From G965197675 sp965197675 (GTDB lineage: Bacteria > Chloroflexota > Dehalococcoidia > Plut-88900), in assembly GCA_965197675.1 (NCBI GenBank), contig OZ240221.1, positions 2,728,001 to 2,792,000 on the forward strand: a stretch of 64,000 nt of DNA. The letters run 5' to 3'. Under the pieces are notes generated by a model. That model ran no database searches and was not told where the DNA came from. It worked only from the letters and a program-made list of their open reading frames with translations. Below, one piece after another: positions 8,138 through 15,511 of this stretch. A program made the translations under genes and the position numbers. Each line of letters starts with the position of its first letter. Position 1 is the stretch's first letter.

Positions 8138-8167
8138 ATTATACCAAGGTGAGAGGATTGAATGCAA
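8138..8167 (-). promoter_or_regulatory. Sigma70-type promoter for nusA-rnpM-infB-rbfA-truB
   Basis: On the minus strand, TTGCAT (8167-8162), 18 nt, TATAAT (8143-8138). The start would lie near 8131, giving a leader of about 133 nt that contains the palindrome and the terminator. Confidence 0.6.
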
Positions 8168-8210
8168 CCCCGCTAGACCTTCAGAGCCCATATTTTCATC
8201 TTCACCCTCT

Positions 8211-8349
8211 ATGCCGTCATTCCCGTGCCTGACACGGCAATCCATCCGAGGGGTGCTGCACGTCGGGATATTCCCCGCTCATGTGGTTCCCTTCGGTAAA
8301 CTCAGGATAAACTCTAGGCTCACCATGAGCGGGGGTGGAGGCGGGGAAT
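8211..8349. repeat. Intergenic repeat family 1, copy 1
   Basis: A copy of a dispersed repeat with core TTCCCGTG-cctga-CACGGCAA (degraded hairpin), then ATCCATCCGAGGGGTGCTGCA and a segment bounded by CCCGCTCATG and CATGAGCGGG. Related copies lie near 41757, 53984 and 54301. It fills the gap between the divergent nusA leader and the tRNA-Val promoter. No gene is seen in it. Confidence 0.6.
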
Positions 8350-8367
8350 CTAGCTGCCTCAGTTTTC

Positions 8368-8396
8368 TTGACTTGCCTATAGCGCTTTGCTAGAAT
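8368..8396 (+). promoter_or_regulatory. Sigma70-type promoter of tRNA-Val
   Basis: TTGACT (8368-8373), 17-nt spacer, TAGAAT (8391-8396). The tRNA begins 14 nt downstream. It may also drive thrS. Confidence 0.65.
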
Positions 8397-8409
8397 CGCT
8401 AGGTTAGAA

Positions 8410-8486
8410 GGGCGGTTAGCTCAGTTGGTTAGAGCGCTGCGTTGACATCGCAGAGGTCACTGGTTCAAATCCAGTATCGCCCACCA
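8410..8486 (+). tRNA. tRNA-Val (GAC)
   Basis: A 77-nt cloverleaf with acceptor GGGCGGT pairing with ATCGCCC and an encoded CCA end. The anticodon stem CTGCG/CGCAG closes a loop with anticodon GAC. The T loop reads GGTTCAAATCC. It sits alone between the nusA promoter region and thrS. Confidence 0.95.
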
Positions 8487-8584
8487 TTGAGAGCGTTGAT
8501 ACCATCGACTGTTTAGGGGGTTCTTCAGAGTTCGGAATCATCCATCGGACGACTGAAATGTTAAACTGAACCTCCCAGGCCTCG

Positions 8585-10402
8585 ATGGGGGGTTCACTTT
8601 ATTTTGGCATACAGGGAAGGGCAGTGTCCAGCCAGACAGCAAGAACAAAAGCGAACCAGGCTTTGAAGAGCTACGCGGGCGAAAGTGTAAGAGCACTGCG
8701 TGAGAGGTTGCGCCATACCGCTGCCCACATCATGGCGGAGGCGGTATTGTCCATATTCCCTGACGCCCGCTTTGCTATCGGTCCTCCCACCGAAGAGGGC
8801 TTCTACTACGACTTCCAGCTCCCACGCGCCCTAAACAACGATGACCTGCCCACCATCGAGAAAAAGATGGCCGAGACAATAAAAGCAGACTTCCCCATGG
8901 TAAGAGGCGCCCTGGAGCAAGAGGAAGCCATGTCCAAGTTCAGCGACCAACCATTCAAGCTAGAGCTGATCGATGACATAGGCGAAGACCATGTGGGCAC
9001 CTATACTCACGGAGAGTTTAGCGACCTCTGTCAGGGCCCCCATGTCGAATCCACCGGACAGGTCAAAGCCTTCAAACTGCTAAATGTCGCCGGCGCCTAC
9101 TGGCGAGGCGATGAACGCCGGCCCATGCTTCAGCGAATCTACGGTACGGCCTTCGAGTCTCAGGAAGCGCTGGACGAGTTCCTCCACAGGATGGAGGAGG
9201 CGTCTAAGAGAGACCACCGTAAGCTGGGAAGAGATCTGGACCTATTCAGTATCCACGAGGGGTTGGGAGCAGGACTGATATCCTGGCATCCAAAGGGTGC
9301 GAGGATCCGAACCATCATTGAAGACTTCTGGCGAGAACAGCACTACAAAGCAGGCTACTCCCTCGTATATTCTCCCCACATAGGCAAGAGCAAGCTATGG
9401 GAGACGAGTGGACATCTCGACTTCTACAGGGAGAGCATGTACTCGCCCTTGGACATAGATGGCCAGGAGTACTATCTGAAGCCCATGAACTGCCCCTTCC
9501 ACATACTGATGTACAAGTCCTCGCTGCGTAGCTACAGAGAGATGCCCTTCCGCTGGGGCGAGTTGGGCACAGTGTACCGATATGAGAGGACAGGGGTTCT
9601 TCACGGATTGCTTCGAGTCAGAGGTTTCACCCAAGACGACGCCCACATCTTCTGCAGGCCCGACCAGTTGGAAGACGAGGTCAAAGGAGTATTGGAGCTG
9701 GTATTCTCCAGTCTCAACGCCTTCGGATTCCAGGACTTTCACATCTATCTCGCCGACAGGCCAGAGAAATATGTAGGGGAGGCATCTGACTGGAACAGGG
9801 CGACAGAGGCACTGAAAAACACCGTTGATACCATGGGGCTGGACTATAATCTTGACCTTGGAGGCGGCGCTTTCTACGGCCCCAAGATAGATGTCAAAAT
9901 CGAAGACGCACTGGGCAGACAATGGCAATGCGCTACCGTCCAGTTCGATTTCAATTTACCCGAACGGTTCGATCTCAACTTCATAGGCGCCGATGGTCAA
10001 CAGCACCGCCCTTATATGGTGCACCGCACTCTTCTCGGCTCAATGGAGCGCTTTATGGGGGTACTCATAGAGCATTACGGTGGCGCGTTTCCCGTGTGGC
10101 TTGCTCCTGTCCAGGCGGTGATAATCCCCATTACTGACAGCCACTTGGATTACGCCAGAGAGGCGCAGACAACCTTGGATTCATCGGGCATCAGGGTAGA
10201 AGTGGATGAGCGCAGCGAGCGAATGAACCTGAAAATCAGAGATGCACAGTTGCAAAAGGTGCCTTACATGCTCATCACTGGTAACAAAGAGGTGGAATCT
10301 GAGACTCTATCCGTCCGCTTGAGGAGTGGGGAGGACAAGGGGTCCCAAGCCATCGATTCTGTAATCGAGATGATTCATGCCGATGTCAAGGCCAGGTTGT
10401 GA
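8585..10402 (+). CDS. thrS: Threonyl-tRNA synthetase lacking the TGS domain
   Basis: A class II synthetase of 605 residues that charges tRNA-Thr. The N2 editing domain is present, with zinc/editing residues H44, H48, C149 and H153 (HTAAH and DLCQGPH). The catalytic core has MNCPFH (zinc Cys), RWGELGTVYRYERTGVLHGL and VRGFTQDDAHIF (motif 2), and the C-terminal anticodon-binding domain is complete. The ~60-residue ubiquitin-like TGS domain at the N-terminus of E. coli ThrRS is missing. No clear ribosome-binding site precedes the ATG at 8585. A GTG at 8624 with AGGGAAGGG upstream is an alternative start. The 98-nt upstream gap is too short for a T-box leader. Confidence 0.95.
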   Translation: MGGSLYFGIQGRAVSSQTARTKANQALKSYAGESVRALRERLRHTAAHIMAEAVLSIFPDARFAIGPPTEEGFYYDFQLPRALNNDDLPTIEKKMAETIKADFPMVRGALEQEEAMSKFSDQPFKLELIDDIGEDHVGTYTHGEFSDLCQGPHVESTGQVKAFKLLNVAGAYWRGDERRPMLQRIYGTAFESQEALDEFLHRMEEASKRDHRKLGRDLDLFSIHEGLGAGLISWHPKGARIRTIIEDFWREQHYKAGYSLVYSPHIGKSKLWETSGHLDFYRESMYSPLDIDGQEYYLKPMNCPFHILMYKSSLRSYREMPFRWGELGTVYRYERTGVLHGLLRVRGFTQDDAHIFCRPDQLEDEVKGVLELVFSSLNAFGFQDFHIYLADRPEKYVGEASDWNRATEALKNTVDTMGLDYNLDLGGGAFYGPKIDVKIEDALGRQWQCATVQFDFNLPERFDLNFIGADGQQHRPYMVHRTLLGSMERFMGVLIEHYGGAFPVWLAPVQAVIIPITDSHLDYAREAQTTLDSSGIRVEVDERSERMNLKIRDAQLQKVPYMLITGNKEVESETLSVRLRSGEDKGSQAIDSVIEMIHADVKARL

Positions 10403-10405
10403 GCG

Positions 10406-10434
10406 TTGACGGGCGATTTCTCTTATGCTATATT
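10406..10434 (+). promoter_or_regulatory. Sigma70-type promoter of infC-rpmI-rplT
   Basis: TTGACG (10406-10411), 17-nt spacer, TATATT (10429-10434), beginning four bases after the thrS stop. It gives a leader of roughly 40 nt before the infC AUA codon. Confidence 0.65.
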
Positions 10435-10479
10435 CCCGCTATTCTTTGGTAGAAAACCTATGTTCGAGAGGTTCAAGGT

Positions 10480-11070
10480 ATAAGCAGAGCATACAGAGCC
10501 AATAGACTTATCCGAGTTCCACAGGTCCTGGTCATAGGGCTGGACGGCAGTCAGATAGGAGTGATGCCGACTCCTGACGCCCTGAAGCTGGCCGACGAGA
10601 ACGGAGTCGACCTAGTAGAGGTGTCCCCTAATGCCACCCCACCAGTATGCCGGTTGATGGACTATGGCAAGTTCAAGTACGAACAGGCCAAAAAGGACCG
10701 GGAAGCACGTAAATCGCAAAAATCGTCAAGCCTGAGACAGGTATCCATGAGAACCAGGATAGGGGAGCACGACATTCAGCTCAAGACTCGCAAGATCAGA
10801 GAATTGCTTGGTAAAGGGGACAAGGTGAAGGTATCTGTATTGTTCAGAGGGCGCGAGCTATCTTATCCACAAATTGGCAACAACTTACTAGGGAAAGTGG
10901 CCCGGTCTCTCATGGAAGATGCCCGTGTTGAGGCCCCTCCAAAAATGGAGGGGAGAATGTTGAGTATGATTCTCGTGGCCACTAAGAAAGTGGCTGAAAA
11001 GGGGATTGAAGATGGAAGCCCCAACATTGGTGTGAAGGAGCCGGTAGATGCCAAAGCTCAAGACTCATAA
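10480..11070 (+). CDS. infC: Translation initiation factor IF-3, AUA start codon
   Basis: 196 residues. It binds the 30S subunit, prevents subunit joining and proofreads the initiation codon. From AUA at 10480 the N-domain reads ISRAYRANRLIRVPQVLVIG, then DLVEVSPNATPPVCRLMDYG and the C-domain RTRIGEHDIQLKTRKIRELL. The first GTG/ATG in frame (10561, 10564) would delete most of the N-domain. Between an in-frame TAG near 10450 and AUA there is no ATG, GTG or TTG. Rare starts at infC are a known autoregulatory device in other bacteria. An overlapping 7-codon ORF (MFERFKV, 10460-10483) stops at TAA, sharing bases with the AUA. The 3' end overlaps rpmI by 23 bp. Confidence 0.93.
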   Translation: MSRAYRANRLIRVPQVLVIGLDGSQIGVMPTPDALKLADENGVDLVEVSPNATPPVCRLMDYGKFKYEQAKKDREARKSQKSSSLRQVSMRTRIGEHDIQLKTRKIRELLGKGDKVKVSVLFRGRELSYPQIGNNLLGKVARSLMEDARVEAPPKMEGRMLSMILVATKKVAEKGIEDGSPNIGVKEPVDAKAQDS

Positions 11071-11251
11071 GGGAGCTAAGAGGAGGTTCCACATCACCGG
11101 CACTGGCAAGGTTTTGCGAGCCAAGGGCGGGAAGAGTCACCTGCGTAGGAAGAAGCCCAAACGAGTGAGAAGGATGTACAAGGAGATGCATCCCATCTCC
11201 TCTGCAGATAGACGCAAGGTGAAGAAGGCACTGCCATACGGAATTCCCTGA
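11048..11251 (+). CDS. rpmI: Large ribosomal subunit protein bL35
   Basis: A 67-residue basic protein, MPKLKTHKGAKRRFHITGTG, matching L35 over its full length with the RRKKPKRVRRM motif. It overlaps the end of infC and is followed by rplT after 22 bp, the standard infC-rpmI-rplT operon. Confidence 0.96.
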   Translation: MPKLKTHKGAKRRFHITGTGKVLRAKGGKSHLRRKKPKRVRRMYKEMHPISSADRRKVKKALPYGIP

Positions 11252-11273
11252 GAGTTAGTCAAGGAGTAGACCA

Positions 11274-11630
11274 TTGCCTCGAGTAAAACGAGGAACCACA
11301 GGCCGAAAGCGGCACCGGAAGATTCTGAAGCTGACCAAGGGCTACAGAGGAACTAAGAGCACCCTGTATCGGAGAGCCCACGAGGCCATGCTAAAGTCTC
11401 TCAGCTATGCCTATCGTCATCGTCGAGAGCGCAAGCGAGACTTCCGTCGCCTGTGGATTGCCAGAATCAATGCCGCCGTCAGGCGAGAGGGACTTAGCTA
11501 TAGTCGATTTGTTCATGCTCTGAAGCAATCGGGTATAGATCTGGACAGGAAGACTCTGGCCGACATGGCTCTGCGAGATCCGGCAGGCTTTTCCAAAGTG
11601 GCGACGGTGGCCAAAGAAGCAGTTAAGTAG
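11274..11630 (+). CDS. rplT: Large ribosomal subunit protein bL20
   Basis: 118 residues: MPRVKRGTTGRKRHRKILKL, then GYRGTKSTLYRRAHEAMLKS and RRLWIARINAAVR. It is an early 23S rRNA-binding assembly protein. The start is TTG at 11274 with AAGGAG seven bases upstream. No ATG is available in this position. It is the last gene of the infC operon, followed by a hairpin terminator. Confidence 0.96.
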   Translation: MPRVKRGTTGRKRHRKILKLTKGYRGTKSTLYRRAHEAMLKSLSYAYRHRRERKRDFRRLWIARINAAVRREGLSYSRFVHALKQSGIDLDRKTLADMALRDPAGFSKVATVAKEAVK

Positions 11631-11653
11631 AGAGTCCCAGAGCGTACTTGAAC

Positions 11654-11686
11654 GGTGAGTATTATCGACACTACTCACCCCATTTT
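11654..11686 (+). terminator. Terminator of the infC-rpmI-rplT operon
   Basis: Stem GGTGAGTA/TACTCACC (8 bp, 10-nt loop, 11654-11679) followed by CCCATTTT, 24 nt after the rplT stop. Confidence 0.6.
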
Positions 11687-11732
11687 AAGATGCCAAAATT
11701 CCCCTGCTCTTTCCCCCTCTAGGGCTGAGGCG

Positions 11733-11975
11733 TCTCCGCTCACCCTCCCCAGGCACTCGCAACTGATCCACCATGCCTAGTCCTGTCAGCAGACCTCGGT
11801 ACCGATAGCCGTCCCGGTACCCTCATCTCGACTCTGTCCCCCTGTACCATCCAGCGTTCAACTTCTCCATCAACTCTCCTTCCATCACTCCCTCTAAGAG
11901 CCGCTTGAGTCCACTGCGCCTCTGCTCCTTTACCCTTACCTCGGTCAAGCCTCTGATCTGCACCTTCAGACGCAT
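11733..11975 (-). pseudogene. IS256/Mutator-family transposase remnant
   Basis: In one minus-strand frame from ATG at 11975 the translation gives LKRLLEGVMEGELMEKLNAG, then W-Y-R-G-T-E-S-R-stop, then GYRDGYRYRGLLTGLG and V-x2-LRVPG. This matches the N-terminal part of IS256-type transposases, where the family reads roughly E-R-x-x-x-R-x-G-Y-R-N-G-Y. An in-frame TGA replaces the expected Trp/Leu codon, and the catalytic DDE region is absent. About 80 of the usual ~400 codons remain. The rest of the 11631-12165 gap shows no gene. The fragment sits just before a tRNA cluster. Confidence 0.55.
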
Positions 11976-12165
11976 CTCCTCTCAGCTTCTCGCATTCCTG
12001 GAAGGATACTCCACTTCTCTTTTTTACACACTTATAGTTACACTGCCTGTATGCTGATTCAGATTGACACGGAATGATTCTGAATGGGATAATTAGCGCC
12101 GGGGAAAGCTGAAAAGAAAGCGCCGATACCGCGTAGGTCTCAAACTCCGAGCTATGATATAACGG

Positions 12166-12252
12166 GCCGAGGTGGTGGAATCGGTAGACACGCTGTCTTG
12201 AGGGGGCAGTGAGCGAAAGCTCGTAGGAGTTCAAATCTCCTCCTCGGCACCA
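12166..12252 (+). tRNA. tRNA-Leu (GAG)
   Basis: An 87-nt tRNA with a long class II variable arm. Acceptor GCCGAGG pairs with CCTCGGC, and CCA is encoded. The anticodon loop TTGAGGG has anticodon GAG. A TATGAT box about 12 nt upstream may be part of its promoter. Confidence 0.95.
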
Positions 12253-12278
12253 ATCTTTAACAACAGTAACATCGAATT

Positions 12279-12353
12279 GCGGAAGTGGCTCAGTGGTAGA
12301 GCATCTCCTTGCCAAGGAGAGGGTCACGGGTTCGAATCCCGTCTTCCGCTCCA
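12279..12353 (+). tRNA. tRNA-Gly (GCC)
   Basis: A 75-nt cloverleaf with acceptor GCGGAAG/CTTCCGC, encoded CCA, and anticodon stem TCTCC/GGAGA with anticodon GCC. It is 26 nt after tRNA-Leu and 1 nt before tRNA-Cys, so it is probably co-transcribed. Confidence 0.95.
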
Positions 12354-12354
12354 G

Positions 12355-12430
12355 GGCGACGTAGCCAAGTGGTTAAGGCGGAGGTCTGCAAAACCTCTAT
12401 TCGGCGGTTCGAATCCGCCCGTCGCCTCCA
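12355..12430 (+). tRNA. tRNA-Cys (GCA)
   Basis: A 76-nt cloverleaf with acceptor GGCGACG/CGTCGCC, encoded CCA, and anticodon stem GAGGT/ACCTC with anticodon GCA. Confidence 0.95.
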
Positions 12431-12442
12431 TTTGATAATAGA

Positions 12443-12475
12443 AAGACGCAGGCCTGCTGGTCAAACCTGCGTCTT
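12443..12475 (+). terminator. Hairpin between tRNA-Cys and tRNA-Leu
   Basis: A perfect 10-bp stem AAGACGCAGG/CCTGCGTCTT with a 13-nt loop, then CTAGTCTTT. It probably ends or attenuates the Leu-Gly-Cys tRNA transcript. Confidence 0.55.
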
Positions 12476-12491
12476 CTAGTCTTTCGTACGT

Positions 12492-12575
12492 GCCGAGGTG
12501 GCGGAACCGGCAGACGCATCGGACTTAAAATCCGATTCCCTTCGGGGAGTGAGGGTTCGAGTCCCTCCCTCGGCA
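12492..12575 (+). tRNA. tRNA-Leu (TAA)
   Basis: An 84-nt class II tRNA with acceptor GCCGAGG/CCTCGGC. The anticodon stem TCGGA/TCCGA closes a loop with anticodon TAA. Unlike its neighbours, its CCA end is not encoded (ACAG follows). A reading frame of the next gene extends back through it, but that is not real coding. Confidence 0.94.
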
Positions 12576-12596
12576 CAGTTGAATGGGGAGAGGGAA

Positions 12597-13358
12597 GTGG
12601 CAGGAAGCCTGGATAATAAGATCGCCCTGGTGACGGGCGGAAGCTCCGGAATAGGCAGGGCCGCCGCATTGACGTTTGCCCGAGAGGGAGCAAAGGTCAT
12701 CGTTTCGGACGTGTCCATAGGCGGAGGCGAAGAAACCGCAGGATTGGTGGAGGAGCGAGGAGGAGAAGCAGTCTTTGTTCCAGCCGACGTCTCCAAGAGC
12801 GCGGATGTCAAGTTTTTGATCGATAAGACAGTCGAGACTCATGGACGATTGGATTGCGCCTACAACAACGCAGGCATATGGGGTGTCACTATGTCTACGG
12901 TTGACTATCCCGAATCGGAATGGGACCATGTCATCGATGTCAACCTCAAGGGTGTGTGGTTGTGCATGAAATATGAGATACTTCAGATGCTAAAGCAGGG
13001 TGCAGGGACAATAGTAAATACGTCTTCTGGGGCAGGACTGGTTGGTTCTCCACAAGGTTCCGCATACGTCGCCAGCAAACACGGGGTGGTGGGGCTAACC
13101 AAGACGGGAGCCATCGAGTACGCAAAAGCAGGCATTCGCATTAACGCAGTCTGTCCTGGTATCGTCCGTACACCGATGATAGAGTTGATCATGGCCTCTC
13201 GAGGCGTAAACGAGAGGGACTACGTAGCCAGAGAGCCCATCGGGCGCATGAGCAGCCCGGAAGAAGTCGCTGAAGCAGCGGTTTGGCTCTGCTCAGATGC
13301 TGCTTCCTTTGTAACGGGCCATGCTATGGCGGTAGATGGCGGCGAAATGGCTGTCTAG
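12597..13358 (+). CDS. SDR-family oxidoreductase 1
   Basis: A 253-residue classical short-chain dehydrogenase/reductase with NAD(P) motif TGGSSGIG, the NNAG motif (CAYNNAGIW), catalytic Ser in NTSSGAGL and YVASKHG (Y-x3-K), ending with the usual C-terminal GHAMAVDGG. The start is GTG at 12597, preceded by GGGGAGAGGGAA. The open frame further upstream runs into tRNA-Leu and is not coding. An acidic residue after beta-2 (SDVS) favours NAD(H). It is about 60% similar by eye to the next gene, suggesting tandem duplication. The substrate is unknown; the context is cyclic amide/ureide catabolism. Confidence 0.85.
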   Translation: MAGSLDNKIALVTGGSSGIGRAAALTFAREGAKVIVSDVSIGGGEETAGLVEERGGEAVFVPADVSKSADVKFLIDKTVETHGRLDCAYNNAGIWGVTMSTVDYPESEWDHVIDVNLKGVWLCMKYEILQMLKQGAGTIVNTSSGAGLVGSPQGSAYVASKHGVVGLTKTGAIEYAKAGIRINAVCPGIVRTPMIELIMASRGVNERDYVAREPIGRMSSPEEVAEAAVWLCSDAASFVTGHAMAVDGGEMAV

Positions 13359-13378
13359 AAGAAGGGAGTGCAGACTCT

Positions 13379-14128
13379 TTGGAAGGTAAGGTTGCACTGG
13401 TAACCGGTGGAAGCTCCGGAATAGGCAGGGCGACGGCCATGGCATTCGCTAGGAAAGGCGCTAAAGTGCTCGTCGCGGACGTGAACGTCAGTGGAGGGCG
13501 AGAAACTGCCCAAACAATTCTGGATATAGGCGGTCAAGCCGAGTTCGTGGAAGCCGACGTGTCGAATGCGCTTGACGTCGAAGCTATGGTAGAAAGGGCC
13601 ATATCTACCTATGGAAGGCTGGATTATGCCTATAACAACGCTGGTATATCGGGGGGCTTTGCGCTGACCCACGAGTACTCAATGGATGAATGGAACAAGG
13701 TCATCGACATCAACCTGAAGGGCGTATGGCTCTGCATGAAATATGAGCTGCCTCAGATGGTAAAGCAAAGAGGAGGAGCCATCGTAAACACTTCATCGAT
13801 CAACGGGTTTGTCGCCACCACAGGGATGTGCGGTTACATCGCTTCCAAGCATGGAGTCTCGGGTTTGACCAAGACGGCAGCAATCGAGTACGCCAAATCT
13901 GGGATCCGAGTCAATGCAGTGTGTCCAGGAGCCATCAACACGGCGATGACGCAGGAGGACATGGAGCTTGGTCGAACAATCGAAGTGATAGAGGTAGAGA
14001 GGTATCCCATTGGGCGCATGGGTGAACCCGGGGAGGTCGCCGAAGCTGTCGTCTGGCTGTGCTCAGATGCAGCCTCCTTTGTTACGGGACACACGATGGT
14101 AGTAGACGGAGGTTACATCGCCCAGTGA
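13379..14128 (+). CDS. SDR-family oxidoreductase 2
   Basis: A 249-residue paralogue of the preceding SDR, 20 bp downstream, with TGGSSGIGRATA, CAYNNAG-like AYNNAGISGG, NTSSINGF and YIASKHG. The chosen start is TTG at 13379 (MEGKVALVTGG), with GGGAG about 10 nt upstream. The longer frame from 13283 overlaps SDR 1 and is less likely. The Ser/Tyr/Lys triad is intact, so both copies should be active. Divergence is concentrated in the loop after NNAG and before the C-terminus, where SDR substrate pockets lie. Confidence 0.84.
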   Translation: MEGKVALVTGGSSGIGRATAMAFARKGAKVLVADVNVSGGRETAQTILDIGGQAEFVEADVSNALDVEAMVERAISTYGRLDYAYNNAGISGGFALTHEYSMDEWNKVIDINLKGVWLCMKYELPQMVKQRGGAIVNTSSINGFVATTGMCGYIASKHGVSGLTKTAAIEYAKSGIRVNAVCPGAINTAMTQEDMELGRTIEVIEVERYPIGRMGEPGEVAEAVVWLCSDAASFVTGHTMVVDGGYIAQ

Positions 14129-14132
14129 GTTT

Positions 14133-15416
14133 ATGATTTTATCGATTCCAACCTTTGAGAGGACTATGGATAGTAGCGAGACTAGGATAGGACAGAGAGA
14201 CCTTGTAGGCCAGCACGTCGTTGACTTTGACGAACGGGTGGATATTGCCAGACTTCGTCGAGAGCGGCTGGGAAACCTTCAAAGAGAGATGGCCCACTAT
14301 GATCTGGGCGGCCTGCTTCTAACGGATCCTATTAATGTTCGCTACGCTACCGGCACCCGGTGGTTCCAAACCCTCTCCATGCGCTGGAGGATGCGACAGG
14401 TCATCGTGCCCAGAGAGGGGCCCCCTATCTTCTTTGGCGGTACTCAGGCCGACCCGCCCATAGCCTCCGGCGACTTCCCCAACAAAGACTTCACCCTTAC
14501 CGAGTTCTGGAGCACCGGCCCCCATTATGAAGAAGCAAACCGCAGGTGGGCGGGGTCCATCAAGGCAGCCGTGGGCGAATTGGGCATATCCGACGAGAAG
14601 ATAGGCGTGGATCGACTGGACATGCAGGGGTATCTGTTTCTGACAGACGAGAACTTGAAGCTGGTGGATGCGGCGGAGGCCATAACGATGGCTCGGGTAA
14701 CTAAAACCCAGGATGAGTTGGCTCTGATTCGGCAAGCCGTTGCAATTGCCGACGTGGGTCTCGCCGAAGTGCAAAAGGCTATAGAACCGGGCGTGACCGA
14801 GAATGAACTCTTTGCCGTTCTTAGCTATACAAATCTGCGATACGGCGGCGAATACACCGATTGTAAGGCATTGGTTGCGGGTGGAAATACGAATCCCTGG
14901 AACATACGAGAGGCCTCAGACAGAATGGTGCGGCCGGGTGATCTGGTGGGAATGGACACGGACATGGCAGGGCCGATGGGCTATTTTGCCGACATATCTC
15001 GCACATACCTGTGCGGTGATGGCCCTCCAAACGACGAGCAGAAAGAGGCCTATACCCTGGCCTACGAGTTTATTCAGGAATCTCTTCCTCTCTTTAAACC
15101 AGGCGTCACCTTCCAGGAGTTGGCCGAGAGTATTCCTCCCATACCCATCGAGTACCAGGCCAACCGTTACGTCGTGATCGCTCATGGCATCGGTATGGAG
15201 GACGAGTGGCCCGCCGTCTATTTCCCGGGCGTTACTTGGACGGGCTTCGGGAATTACCCAGGAGAGTTCAAAGAGAACATGGTTATGAGCATGGAGGCTA
15301 GCTTTGGGCGAGAAGGTGGTCGAGAGCAGGTGAAGCTGGAGGAGCAGCTTATCATCACAGCCAATGGGCCAGAGGTTATTTCCAAGGCTCCATACGATTG
15401 GCGTCTGGTACCATAG
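14133..15416 (+). CDS. M24-fold protein resembling DMSP lyase DddP
   Basis: 427 residues with a creatinase-like N-domain and a C-terminal pita-bread M24 domain. Candidate metal ligands are D275, D277 and D287 (MDTDM...FADISRT), H351 (HGIG), E388 (SMEAS) and E403 (KLEEQ). The local wording DPINVRYATG, NTNPWNIR and HGIGMEDEWP is closer to DddP than to prolidases. From memory, DddP of roseobacters uses D295, D297, D307, H371, E406 and E421, with catalytic D377. The spacing here is the same to within two residues, and D357 matches D377. DddP cleaves dimethylsulfoniopropionate to acrylate and DMS. A peptidase or C-N hydrolase role is the alternative. ATG at 14166 is another possible start. It starts five bases after SDR 2. 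Confidence 0.7.
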   Translation: MILSIPTFERTMDSSETRIGQRDLVGQHVVDFDERVDIARLRRERLGNLQREMAHYDLGGLLLTDPINVRYATGTRWFQTLSMRWRMRQVIVPREGPPIFFGGTQADPPIASGDFPNKDFTLTEFWSTGPHYEEANRRWAGSIKAAVGELGISDEKIGVDRLDMQGYLFLTDENLKLVDAAEAITMARVTKTQDELALIRQAVAIADVGLAEVQKAIEPGVTENELFAVLSYTNLRYGGEYTDCKALVAGGNTNPWNIREASDRMVRPGDLVGMDTDMAGPMGYFADISRTYLCGDGPPNDEQKEAYTLAYEFIQESLPLFKPGVTFQELAESIPPIPIEYQANRYVVIAHGIGMEDEWPAVYFPGVTWTGFGNYPGEFKENMVMSMEASFGREGGREQVKLEEQLIITANGPEVISKAPYDWRLVP

Positions 15417-15448
15417 AGGGACGAGACCAATTACTTGGTAATTTCGGG

Positions 15449-15454
15449 TATAAT
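15449..15454 (+). promoter_or_regulatory. Possible -10 element before hyuA
   Basis: A perfect TATAAT lies 57 nt before the hyuA ATG in the 95-bp gap after the M24 gene. No good -35 is seen at 17 nt (ACCAAT), so this may be a weak or activator-dependent promoter. Confidence 0.3.
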
Positions 15455-15511
15455 GTTTAGCGTTGACATGGAACTTGAGTTTCCAACTCTATTTTCACAA
15501 AGAGGCTCTGT

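Noticed and set aside
8487..8584. T-box leader upstream of thrS
   Set aside because: The 98-nt gap after tRNA-Val is too short and lacks the conserved T-box sequence.
11740..12327. 195-codon minus-strand frame across the tRNA genes
   Set aside because: It runs through two tRNAs and is out of frame with the transposase relic that actually shows homology in this interval.
12498..12596. N-terminal extension of SDR 1 into tRNA-Leu
   Set aside because: The extension translates the tRNA; GTG 12597 has a strong RBS and fits the family start.
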